Shown here in pieces: positions 34,623-42,527 of a DNA stretch of 64,000 nucleotides; the stretch's first letter is position 1, and the number at the start of each line of letters is the position of its first letter. The DNA is from Chloroflexota bacterium. GTDB lineage: Bacteria > Chloroflexota > UBA11872 > UBA12225. The translations under genes and the position numbers were made by a program. Under the pieces are notes generated by a model. The model had not been told where the DNA came from. It saw only the letters and a program-made list of their open reading frames with translations, and made no database searches. Where the stretch lies: the NCBI GenBank assembly GCA_030447525.1, contig JAUJOR010000010.1:1-64000 (forward strand). The letters are read 5' to 3'.

Positions 34623-34873
34623 TCCAGGACGATTGCCGGCCGCGGGGAGCGGTGACCGTACGGCTGACCTCGGCCATGGCGGAGCGGGTCGGGGACGCTG
34701 CCCCCGGCTGGGATTCGTTGAGTACGGTGTGATCGACGTGTGCCTCTGGACGCCGCTGGCGGATCGGGGACGGCGGAGGCTCATCCGCCGCGGCCGGCTG
34801 TGGCGCGCGTCTGCCATGAGGGCCCGCGTCGGGCGATGGGGCAGCGGGTGGCGGTGGGGACTCACACTCGCCC

Positions 34874-36211
34874 TTGCGCCCTCCTTGTGGGGGCCACTTA
34901 CGCGCCGGACCGTTCCAGAGCGCCACCGAAGACGCGGCCGGTGGCCCTCCGGCGGCTCCGGCCCTGGCGGTGACGGACGGCACCCCGACACTATCCGAGG
35001 CCCGTCCGACCGTCACCCCGGTACCGACGGCGACGCCGGCCCCGACCCCCACTCCCGACCCCCGTGGCACCGTCCTCGAACGCCGACCCCCCGACAGGTA
35101 CCAACCGGGGCAGATCAACCAGATCATGGCCCGGCTGTACCCGCCGGGCACGTCGCTCCCGGCCAGGTTCCCGGTCGACCGCCACGTGATCCGCTTCTTC
35201 AGCACGGACGGGTCAGGCGCCCCACTGGAGATCGTGGCCCAGTTGTTCGTCCCCGCAGCGGACGCGGCGCCTGCGTTGCCCGTGCTGGTGTACGGAGCGG
35301 GGACGACCGGCCTGGGTGATGCGTGCGCCCCGTCACGCGAGCAGCCCACCGTGCGCACCTGGGGCGACTACCAGGCGCACATGCTCTCGTACGCGACGCA
35401 GGGCACTATCGCCATCCTCCCGGACTACGCCGGGTTCCACGACGAGACCCGCCTCCAGGCCTACTTCATCGCCGACCTGGAAGCTCGCGTGCTCCTCGAC
35501 GCGGCTCGGGCCGTGTACGCCTTCTTCGGCAGCGCGCCCGGGCCGGTGACGCCTCAAGAGGTGGTGTTCTTCGCCGGGTACTCCCAGGGGGGCCACGCCG
35601 CGTTCGCCGCGCGGGAGGCCGCCCCCAGCTACGCCCCGGATGTCCCGATCAAGGGCGTCATCGGCCACGGGGCGTCCACGGACGTCGGCGCGCTGCTGCG
35701 AGACAGCCCCTACTTCGCGCCCTATGTCCTGTACTCGTACGCCGACTACTACGGACCGCAGGCCGTGGACGTGAGCCGTCTCTTGCTGCCACGGTGGCTC
35801 CCCACACTGCGAGCGGACGTCACCACCAGGTGCATCGACGCGATGCCCGGCTATTACGGGAACGACGCCCGGCAGCTCTACCAGCCGGCCTTCCGTGAGG
35901 CTCTCTACAACGACCGGCTCGGCGAGTCCTTCCCGGGTCTGCAGGAGGCGCTGGCCCGGAACAACGCCGGCCTCGTCCCCAGCGCCGTGCCGGCGCTGGT
36001 GCTCCAGGGCGGCGCCGATCCCATCGTCACGGCGCAGACGCAGGGGGCGTTCGTCGCCCGGCTGTGCGCGGCCGGGGGCCGAGTGACCTACCGCACCTAC
36101 GCCAACGTGCACCACTTCCAGACGCGCCAGGTGGGCTTCAAGGATACCCTTGCCTGGATGCAGACCCTCCTGGCAGGGAACGCGCCGCCGACCAGCTGCG
36201 CCGGCGCGTGA
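34874..36211 (+). CDS. Secreted lipase-like alpha/beta hydrolase
   Basis: The 445-residue frame contains a full alpha/beta hydrolase of the secretory lipase type: VLVYGAGTTGLGD, IAILPDYAGFHDETR, the nucleophile elbow FFAGYSQGGHAAFAA (GxSxG), VLQGGADPIV (Asp) and ANVHHFQTR (His). A Thr/Pro-rich stretch (TPVPTATPAPTPTPDP) at residues 47-62 looks like a cell-surface linker. The TTG at 34874 is a poor start. An ATG at 34816 in another frame encodes a plausible signal peptide (WGLTLALAPSLWGPL), so a frameshift near 34.9 kb may hide the true N-terminus. It probably acts outside the cell on esters; the substrate is unknown. Confidence 0.82.
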   Translation: MRPPCGGHLRAGPFQSATEDAAGGPPAAPALAVTDGTPTLSEARPTVTPVPTATPAPTPTPDPRGTVLERRPPDRYQPGQINQIMARLYPPGTSLPARFPVDRHVIRFFSTDGSGAPLEIVAQLFVPAADAAPALPVLVYGAGTTGLGDACAPSREQPTVRTWGDYQAHMLSYATQGTIAILPDYAGFHDETRLQAYFIADLEARVLLDAARAVYAFFGSAPGPVTPQEVVFFAGYSQGGHAAFAAREAAPSYAPDVPIKGVIGHGASTDVGALLRDSPYFAPYVLYSYADYYGPQAVDVSRLLLPRWLPTLRADVTTRCIDAMPGYYGNDARQLYQPAFREALYNDRLGESFPGLQEALARNNAGLVPSAVPALVLQGGADPIVTAQTQGAFVARLCAAGGRVTYRTYANVHHFQTRQVGFKDTLAWMQTLLAGNAPPTSCAGA

Positions 36212-36278
36212 CCACCAGACGGGGATCAGCCCACAATAGGTGTGGCCACGCACGAGGCCGTGCGCGGCGGGGGGTGAC

Positions 36279-36503
36279 ATGACCGACTTCAGCTCGCTGG
36301 GGCGTCTCCTCCTGGTGGTCGGCCTGGTGCTGGCCGCCGTTGGGGTGGTGATCATCGTGGCCGGACGGCTGCCGTTTCTCGGCCGCCTGCCCGGGGACAT
36401 CGTGATCGAGCGGGACAACTGGCGCTTCTCGTTCCCTATCGTCACCAGCATCCTGCTCAGCCTGCTCCTTACCCTCCTGCTCAACCTCTTCGTCCGCCGT
36501 TAG
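36279..36503 (+). CDS. DUF2905 small membrane protein
   Basis: The 74-residue product has two hydrophobic helices separated by the family signature GRLPFLGRLPGDIVIERDNW. Helix 1 is LLLVVGLVLAAVGVVIIVAG, and helix 2 is PIVTSILLSLLLTLLLNLF. The protein is widespread in diverse bacteria and has no known function. The ATG at 36279 is preceded by a G-rich ribosome site; the longer frame upstream is not needed. It lies after the lipase gene and converges on recQ. Confidence 0.92.
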   Translation: MTDFSSLGRLLLVVGLVLAAVGVVIIVAGRLPFLGRLPGDIVIERDNWRFSFPIVTSILLSLLLTLLLNLFVRR

Positions 36504-36578
36504 CCCAGCAGCCCTCAAGGGCGCCATCAGGGGTGCAGGGGCGGTATCCCCTATGCACGCTCGGGGAAGTCCTTCGCA

Positions 36579-36612
36579 GGTGCTCCTTCGCTCATCTGAG
36601 CGAAGGAGCACC
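36579..36612. terminator. Bidirectional hairpin between convergent genes
   Basis: A perfect 16-bp palindrome (36579-36594 with 36597-36612) sits between the ends of the DUF2905 gene and recQ. Its left half is part of the 23-base motif shared with the hairpin at 14.5 kb. No long T-tract follows on either strand, so it may stop transcription by structure alone or serve another purpose. Confidence 0.65.
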
Positions 36613-36622
36613 CGGCAGGCCC

Positions 36623-38539
36623 CTAACCCAGGACCTGCTGGACGGCGGCCAGGACGTCACGGTAGGGGGCGCGGGCGAGGCGACCCCAGGCCGGATGGCG
36701 GCGGTAGGGACGCGAGCGTGTGGAGCTGACCTGGCACAGGGCGCGGGCGACGCCGGTGGGGTCAGGGCCGGACTTCCCCAGGGCGGCCAGGGCGCGCACG
36801 GTCGCCGGATCGAAGTCGGCGCGCCAGTCCGGCCGGGGCAGAGACGGCTCGTCCAACGGGGGCTCGCCGGTGCACAGGTCGCAGACGCCGCAGGGGGTGG
36901 CGTCCGGCTGACCCAGGTAGGCCAGGACGTGGGCCTGCCGGCAGCCCGACTCCAGGACGTACCGGCGCACGGCGTGCAGGCGCCGGCGCTCCCCTTGTAG
37001 GGCATCGTCCACCGCCTGCAAGAGGGCCGGGAGGTCAGCCTCCCGGTCTGGCTTGCGCAGGACCCGGTAGCGCTGCAAGGTGCCGGCGGCCTGCAGGGGC
37101 GCCAGGCCTTCTTCCTCCACGCGGCGCAAGACGCGGCGGATGGTGGGGTAGGGATAGCCGGTCTGCTGGACGGCCGCGGCGACGCTGAGGGTGATCCAGG
37201 AGCGACCCCGCTTGCCACCGGCCAGCAGGGCGCTCCAGACGTCGCCGTCTTCGCCCAGGCGGGCACGCACCGCCTCGCCGTCATGCTGCAGGGCGATCTG
37301 GTACTCGTCAAAGGCCGGGGTGAGGGCGCGCACGACGCCCCGGCGCTCCAGGCGGGCGAACAGGGTGCGCACGGCCAGTGGATCGATGTCGGCGGCGTCC
37401 CCGACCGCCTGGGGGTTGAAGGCGATGGTGTCCCCCGACTCCCGGTTGGCGGGGGCGAAAGCAAGGTTCAGGGCGTCTCGGACCTGCGTCCCGTCTGGGG
37501 CTTTGCCCTCGACGAAGTTGCCCAGGGCGGCGAGATCTCCGTCATCGTAGAGCAAGACGGCCCTGGCCGGGGCGCCGTCACGTCCGGCACGACCTACCTC
37601 CTGGAAGTATCCCTCCAGGCTGCGTGGGGCGTGGACGTGGATGACGCGGCGGACGTCCGGCTTGTCCACGCCCATGCCGAAGGCCACGGTGGCTACAGTG
37701 CAGGCCAGCTCTCCGCCCAGGAACCGGTCCTGCACCTCGCTGCGCACGGCGGCCTCCAGGCCGGCGTGGTAGGGGGCCGCCCGCACCCCGGCGTGGGCGA
37801 GGCGCCCGGCGAGGCGCGTGGTGTCGGCCTGGCGCAGGGCGTAGACGATCGTCGGGGCCGTGGGGTCGGCGCCCACGATCTCCAGCAGGCGGGCCTCCCG
37901 GTCGGCCGGCACCTCCACGGCCAGGGCCAGGTTGGGGCGGCGGGCCCCCGTGTCCACCAGGCCGTCCGGGGGGATATGCAGGTCGGCCATGATGTCCCGG
38001 CGCACGGTCAGGGGGGCGGTGGCCGTCAGGGCCAGCACGGGCGGGCGGCCGAGGGCCTCGAGGAGCAAGGGCAGGCGGAGGTAGTCCGGTCGGAAGTCGT
38101 GTCCCCAGGCGCTGATACAGTGGGCCTCGTCGACGGCCACGGCGGCGACCCGGGCCTGCCCCAGGGCGTCCTGGAAGCGCTCGTTGGCCAGCCGTTCCGG
38201 GGCGACGTAGAGGAGCTCCAGCTCCCCACCGGCCAGCCGGCGCAGGACGGCGCCGGCCTCCTCCCGTTCCAGGCTGGCGTCGAGCCGGGCGACCCGGAGC
38301 GTCTGGCGCAGCTTCTCCACTTGATCACGCATCAGCGATAGGAGTGGTGAGACGACCAGCACCGTCCCCTCCATCAGGACGGCTGCCCCTTGGAAGGCCA
38401 GGCTCTTCCCCGATCCCGTGGGCATGATCCCCAGTGAGCTTTGCCGGGCGATGGTGCGCCGGATAAGGGTGCGCTGCGCCGCTCGCGGGGTGACCCCGAA
38501 GCGGGCGCGGATGGCGTCTTCCAGGGCCCTATCTTCCAT
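36623..38539 (-). CDS. recQ: ATP-dependent DNA helicase RecQ
   Basis: The 638-residue protein unwinds DNA 3' to 5' in recombination and replication-fork repair. Helicase motifs are in order: LGIMPTGSGKSLAFQ (I), VVSPLLSLMRDQ (Ia), AVDEAHCISAWGHDFRPDY (II, DEAH and the RecQ aromatic loop), LALTATAP (III), TVATVAFGMGVDKPDVR (V) and YFQEVGRAGRDG (VI). A zinc-binding region follows with CGVCDLC and an upstream Cys. The C-terminal 150 residues are partly rearranged relative to E. coli RecQ, and no clear HRDC domain is seen. The ATG at 38539 is well placed. It diverges from the response-regulator gene across the iteron-like repeats. Confidence 0.92.
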   Translation of the reverse strand: MEDRALEDAIRARFGVTPRAAQRTLIRRTIARQSSLGIMPTGSGKSLAFQGAAVLMEGTVLVVSPLLSLMRDQVEKLRQTLRVARLDASLEREEAGAVLRRLAGGELELLYVAPERLANERFQDALGQARVAAVAVDEAHCISAWGHDFRPDYLRLPLLLEALGRPPVLALTATAPLTVRRDIMADLHIPPDGLVDTGARRPNLALAVEVPADREARLLEIVGADPTAPTIVYALRQADTTRLAGRLAHAGVRAAPYHAGLEAAVRSEVQDRFLGGELACTVATVAFGMGVDKPDVRRVIHVHAPRSLEGYFQEVGRAGRDGAPARAVLLYDDGDLAALGNFVEGKAPDGTQVRDALNLAFAPANRESGDTIAFNPQAVGDAADIDPLAVRTLFARLERRGVVRALTPAFDEYQIALQHDGEAVRARLGEDGDVWSALLAGGKRGRSWITLSVAAAVQQTGYPYPTIRRVLRRVEEEGLAPLQAAGTLQRYRVLRKPDREADLPALLQAVDDALQGERRRLHAVRRYVLESGCRQAHVLAYLGQPDATPCGVCDLCTGEPPLDEPSLPRPDWRADFDPATVRALAALGKSGPDPTGVARALCQVSSTRSRPYRRHPAWGRLARAPYRDVLAAVQQVLG

Positions 38540-38610
38540 AGTGATAGTCCAACTGTTCTAGTCTGCCCCTAGGCTAGCATAGAGCGTGCAGCACCCGGTG
38601 GCGCCCCTGT

Positions 38611-38634
38611 GCCCGTGTGCCCGTGTGCCCGTGT
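38611..38634. repeat. Octamer tandem repeat
   Basis: GCCCGTGT occurs three times in tandem, with degenerate flanks on both sides, in the recQ/response-regulator intergenic region. Confidence 0.8.
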
Positions 38635-38668
38635 GCCCCTGGAGATCCGCTAACGTCCGCCCGGCCCA

Positions 38669-38732
38669 CGGGAGACACCGCCCGCGGGAAACACGATCTA
38701 CGGGAGACACCGCCCGCGGGAGACACCGCCGT
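38669..38732. repeat. Four 16-bp iteron-like repeats
   Basis: Units begin at 38669, 38685, 38701 and 38717, exactly 16 bases apart. Units 1 and 3 are identical (CGGGAGACACCGCCCG), unit 4 differs in its last two bases, and unit 2 keeps only CGGGAAACAC at its 5' end. The array lies between divergent promoters and could be a protein-binding array. Confidence 0.85.
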
Positions 38733-38834
38733 CCGGCCAAGGGGCATGCTATGCCGTGATGGTATTGTGTAGGAGGCGCTAGGGAAACGGGCACGGCCGT
38801 AGGATTGGATCGAGCAGCGGTTGAGGCGCAGGTC

Positions 38835-39737
38835 ATGACGTTGACTTCCCGGCCGCGCATCCTCGTCGCCGAAGACGACCGGGTCTTGCAGGATATGGTG
38901 GTAGAGCTGCTCGTCGAGGCCGGCTACGACGTGACCACGGCGAGCGACGGCGACGAGGCCCTGCAGCGGGCCCGGGAGCAGTCACCAGACCTCGTCCTCC
39001 TCGACATCACCATGCCCCGCCTGGACGGCTATACCGTCTGCCGGGAGATTCAGAGTAGCTTCCCCGTTGCTCCGGCGGTGATTTTCCTGACTGCCCATGG
39101 CACCGTGGAGGACCGTGTCACCGGGCTCGACCTGGGGGCGGTGGACTACCTGGTCAAGCCATTCAAGCCACCGGAGCTGGAGGCCAGGGTACGGGCGGCC
39201 CTGCGGACCAAGGCGGCCATTCACCCCCTGGTCGCCGATGCCCCCTTCGACCCGCTCACCAGCCTGCTCAACCGGAGCCAGGTCGAGGCGCGGGCGGCGG
39301 ATGCCGTGATGCTGGCCCGGAGTCTCGAACGGCCGCTGGCCTGCCTGCTGCTCGAGATCGACCGCTTGCCGGAGGTCAACGACGCCGTTGGCCGCGAGCT
39401 AGACGACGTCGTGCTGCGCGAGGTCGCCCGTCGCGTGCGCGGCACGACGCGCCGGTCGGACGTGCTTGCCCGCTACGGGAGCCAGGAGTTTCTCCTCCTG
39501 CTGCCGGAGACGGACGGGCACGGGGCTGTGGCGGCGGCTGAGCGCGTCCGCCGTCACGTGGCGGCCCATCCGGTGGAGCTCCCCCAATCCCAGCCTCCGC
39601 TGCACGTCACCGCCAGCATTGGGGTGGCCGCCTGGTCGCCGCATATGGGCGACGCCGAGGCCCTGTTCCAGGCCGCCGGCCGGGCGCTCCTCCAGGCCAG
39701 GCAGTTGGGGCGAGATCGGGTAGTCCTGGTCCCCTAG
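38835..39737 (+). CDS. Response regulator with a degenerate GGDEF domain
   Basis: The 300-residue protein has a full receiver domain: VAEDD near residue 13, phospho-acceptor Asp57 in LLDITMPRLDG, LTAHG (switch Thr) and YLVKPF. A linker leads to a GGDEF-type domain with DPLTSLLNRSQVEARA, ACLLLEIDRLPEVND and ASIGVAAW. The signature reads RYGSQEFLLLLPE, so the metal-ligand Asp of GGDEF is Gln, and the preceding Gly is Ser. It is probably not an active diguanylate cyclase; it may bind nucleotide or partners. The ATG at 38835 was taken; a TTG at 38805 would add ten residues. Its likely partner is the histidine kinase at 42.5-44.7 kb. Confidence 0.88.
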   Translation: MTLTSRPRILVAEDDRVLQDMVVELLVEAGYDVTTASDGDEALQRAREQSPDLVLLDITMPRLDGYTVCREIQSSFPVAPAVIFLTAHGTVEDRVTGLDLGAVDYLVKPFKPPELEARVRAALRTKAAIHPLVADAPFDPLTSLLNRSQVEARAADAVMLARSLERPLACLLLEIDRLPEVNDAVGRELDDVVLREVARRVRGTTRRSDVLARYGSQEFLLLLPETDGHGAVAAAERVRRHVAAHPVELPQSQPPLHVTASIGVAAWSPHMGDAEALFQAAGRALLQARQLGRDRVVLVP

Positions 39738-39743
39738 CGCGCC

Positions 39744-42365
39744 CTAGCGCGGGCGCCCGGCCGGCAACACGTCAAGTGCCCGGGGCATGTCCCGCTCGCG
39801 CCTGGGCTCCTCCTTGTCCCGCCTGAGCTCCTCCTTAGCGGCCCCAGCGTCCTTGGCGGTCGCAGCGTCCTTGGCGGTCGCAGCGTTTGCCGCCCGGGAG
39901 GGAGCTCCGGACGCCGGGGCCGCCCCACCGGGCGCCGGGGGGATTGGCTTGTCCCCCGCTCTCGGCGCCGTCCCGGCGACCTTGGCGACCTTGGCCGGCT
40001 CCTCCTTCGCCTTTGGCTGCGTATCCCCCGGCATCGCCGGCTTGGGCCCCGGTTCCGGGACTGGCTTGGGCTCCGCCGAAGGCCCCTCTTTCGGGGCTGG
40101 CCGGAGCCCCTCTTTCGGGGCCGACGGCGATTCCCCCGCGCGGGCGCCAGCGCCCCCGGCGTCCGTGGGATGGAGGGATGGCCCCGTGTCTGGGGGGCGG
40201 GAGGTCTGCTGGGGACGATCCTGGATGGCGCCGCCCGTCGCGGTGCCGGCGTGGGTGACCAAAGAGGCGACGGTCAGAGCGTCCCGCGCCGGCGCAGCGG
40301 CGGACGATCCGCTCGCCGCTGCGATCGAGGAGGACGCCGAGGGCTCCGGGGCCACAGGGGCGGCGTCGGGCTTCACGGCGCCTCCCTCGTGCCGGCCGCG
40401 CCCGCCACGGGTACCCTCCATGCGCGCGTCTCCTCCGGACGGCGCCGGGAGGGGGGACGCCGGGGGAGAGGGAGGGGGCGCCTGTGCAGGAACCGCTCCC
40501 TGGGTCACCGCTGCCTGGGCCATCCCCTCTGGAGGGGGGAGAGGGACGGCCGCCTCCTGGGGCGCCGCCTGGGACGCCCCCTCCACAGCAGACGGCGGGG
40601 GCGCCATCCCCTCCGAGGAGGGTGCAGGGACAGCCCCGTCCAGAGAGGAGGGTGCAGAGACAGCCCCGTCCAGAGAGGAGGGGGGATGGACAGCCCCGTC
40701 CAGAGAGGAGGGGGGATGGACAGCCTCCTCCAGAGGAGACGACGAGGCCGGCGGGGCCGGGGAGAGGGCATCAGATGCGCCTACGAAGCCCCACCGGGCC
40801 GTCGAATCGGGCGCCGGCTCGCCAGCCGTGACGGCACCTGTCGACCGCCCCTGTTCCACCTGACTGGATTCCTCTATAGCTTCGGACGTGGCAACTTCCA
40901 GGGCCCCATACTGCTCTCCAGGCGATACCGTGCCATCGGCGGGACCGGCCGGCGCGGTCGGTCCCTCGCCGGAGACGGAGGATGCCATTCGGGAGTCGTG
41001 CCTCGCGAGGGCCAAGGGTGGGGGCTGGGCCGCTTCGCGGCGCCGCTTATCCCACCGGTCTCCGCCCGGGAGCGCGGCGCCTCCCCCGGCCGCTGCCCCC
41101 TGCGCCGTGGTGGACGCTATGGACTCTTCTATCGCGGCGCGGGCCCCTTGCGCCGTGGTGGATGCTGTGGCCTCTTCTATGGCAGTGAGAGCCCCCGATT
41201 GCCCTTCTGGCGCCGGTAGGGTGGGGGACTCTGCCCCGGCTGAGGCCGTCGGCGGATCGTACTGGGTCCAGTCAACGGAGTCCAGTCCAGTTGGAGAGGT
41301 GGGGACGCCGGGGGTGGGCTCAGGAGTCTGACGCTCGGGGGGCGCCGGAGCCGGGGGGGGCGGCAGGGGTATTGAGCCGGCGGGTTGACGTCGCGGAAGG
41401 CCGGATGGGGGCGCCGTGCTGCCCCCGTCTACGCCAGCCTGGACGGTGAGCAGAAAGCCCGTCCCCTGCCCTGAAGCCGGCGCCACGGCGGTAGCGGTTG
41501 CGGCGCCGGGGACGAACGCGGCCGCTTGTGGCGCTGGTGCCGGCGGGGTATGGCTGCTCGTAGAAGGTGCCTGTGACGTCTCGGGGGCTTGATCGGTGGG
41601 GTCGGGAGGGGAGTCGAGGGACGAGGCGTCAGGCTGCAGGACGGTGGCCTCACCCTCGGCAAGGGCCGCACCCGGCGTCAGGGAGCCGGGGAGGTCGGCC
41701 AGCGCGGATGGGAGCTCGGCCAGTCCGGATGGGAGCTCGGCCAGCCCGGATGGGAGCTCGGCCAGCCCGGATGGGAGCGGCCGGGGTCTGGGTTGTCCCT
41801 CGCGCACGGTCGCGGTACCGACCGGCGGGACAGGGGGCAGGGCCCTCAGGCCGGCAGGGGACGGTGGGCGTGTTGACGGCATTGGGATGGCCGGGAGGGA
41901 CACCTCCGGTATTCCTGGAGGCGAGGGGATGAGGGGGCGCAATGGGTCGGCCGAGGCTCTCGCAGGGATTCTGCTGGGGCCAGGAGGTCTGGCGAAGGCG
42001 CCGGGAGAGCGCTCGGCATCCGGCGCCCCCGAGAGGGGTGCCTCCCGACCCTCCGCTTCCCCCCCCAGGTCCTGGACTATCTCCGCTGCTTCAGGCATGG
42101 GCGCCCGGTCGGCTTCGTCCCCTACGGCTTGGCTACCGGGCGTCCGCTCCCAGACCACGGCGAAGAGGACGCTACTCAAAAAGGTAACGCCGGCGTAGAG
42201 CAGCACAACGGCCAGGCCCCGAGTCCCTCCCGGCCCGGTGAGGGGGTGGCGCCGCGCCAGCCCCGGGACACGCCCCCGACGCCCCTGCGCGGTCTGACTC
42301 CCCGCCGTCTGTGCCCCTTGCCGCCGGTGACGCTCTCTCGACGCCGTCCCGCGCTCCGCCGTCAC
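39744..42365 (-). CDS. Long proline/alanine-rich repeat protein with one membrane helix
   Basis: The 873-residue frame begins with about 45 basic residues and one membrane helix (GLAVVLLYAGVTFLSSVLFAVVW), then about 800 residues of low complexity rich in Pro, Ala, Ser, Glu and Gly. Internal repeats include LPSGLAE (four 7-residue units), PSSLDGAVHP (four 10-residue units), AIEESIASTTAQGA (two units) and AATAKDA. The last 100 residues become highly charged (EELRRDKEEPRRERDMPR). No folded domain is evident. Coding is supported by the consistent composition and by repeat lengths in multiples of three. The topology suggests a stalk that reaches across the envelope. It converges on the response-regulator gene, 6 bases from its stop. 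Confidence 0.7.
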   Translation of the reverse strand: MTAERGTASRERHRRQGAQTAGSQTAQGRRGRVPGLARRHPLTGPGGTRGLAVVLLYAGVTFLSSVLFAVVWERTPGSQAVGDEADRAPMPEAAEIVQDLGGEAEGREAPLSGAPDAERSPGAFARPPGPSRIPARASADPLRPLIPSPPGIPEVSLPAIPMPSTRPPSPAGLRALPPVPPVGTATVREGQPRPRPLPSGLAELPSGLAELPSGLAELPSALADLPGSLTPGAALAEGEATVLQPDASSLDSPPDPTDQAPETSQAPSTSSHTPPAPAPQAAAFVPGAATATAVAPASGQGTGFLLTVQAGVDGGSTAPPSGLPRRQPAGSIPLPPPPAPAPPERQTPEPTPGVPTSPTGLDSVDWTQYDPPTASAGAESPTLPAPEGQSGALTAIEEATASTTAQGARAAIEESIASTTAQGAAAGGGAALPGGDRWDKRRREAAQPPPLALARHDSRMASSVSGEGPTAPAGPADGTVSPGEQYGALEVATSEAIEESSQVEQGRSTGAVTAGEPAPDSTARWGFVGASDALSPAPPASSSPLEEAVHPPSSLDGAVHPPSSLDGAVSAPSSLDGAVPAPSSEGMAPPPSAVEGASQAAPQEAAVPLPPPEGMAQAAVTQGAVPAQAPPPSPPASPLPAPSGGDARMEGTRGGRGRHEGGAVKPDAAPVAPEPSASSSIAAASGSSAAAPARDALTVASLVTHAGTATGGAIQDRPQQTSRPPDTGPSLHPTDAGGAGARAGESPSAPKEGLRPAPKEGPSAEPKPVPEPGPKPAMPGDTQPKAKEEPAKVAKVAGTAPRAGDKPIPPAPGGAAPASGAPSRAANAATAKDAATAKDAGAAKEELRRDKEEPRRERDMPRALDVLPAGRPR
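40627..40746 (-). repeat. 30-bp tandem repeat in the proline-rich gene
   Basis: Four units in step of 30 bases (CAGCCCCGTC at 40631, 40661 and 40691, and a variant at 40721) encode PSSLDGAVHP-type decapeptides. The frame is preserved. Confidence 0.85.
41707..41779 (-). repeat. 21-bp tandem repeat in the proline-rich gene
   Basis: Units starting GATGGGAGCTCGGCCAG at 41707, 41728 and 41749, plus a partial fourth at 41770, encode LPSGLAE heptapeptides on the minus strand. Confidence 0.85.
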
Positions 42366-42527
42366 TCGCCTACTCGCTCGTGGGTCATCCGGCCCCTGTG
42401 CCCTAGACCGATGTCCCCTGCTGTCCCGCGGATGCCGAGGATCGTCGGTATCAGGATAGACGAAGTGGGGGGGCTCGATCTAACATCCCGGCCAAGGAGG
42501 GAGGCGCGCAACGGTATCGCTACCCGA

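Noticed and set aside
38669-38732. CRISPR array
   Set aside because: Repeats of 16 bases with no spacers between them and no cas genes; iteron-like or minisatellite is the better reading.
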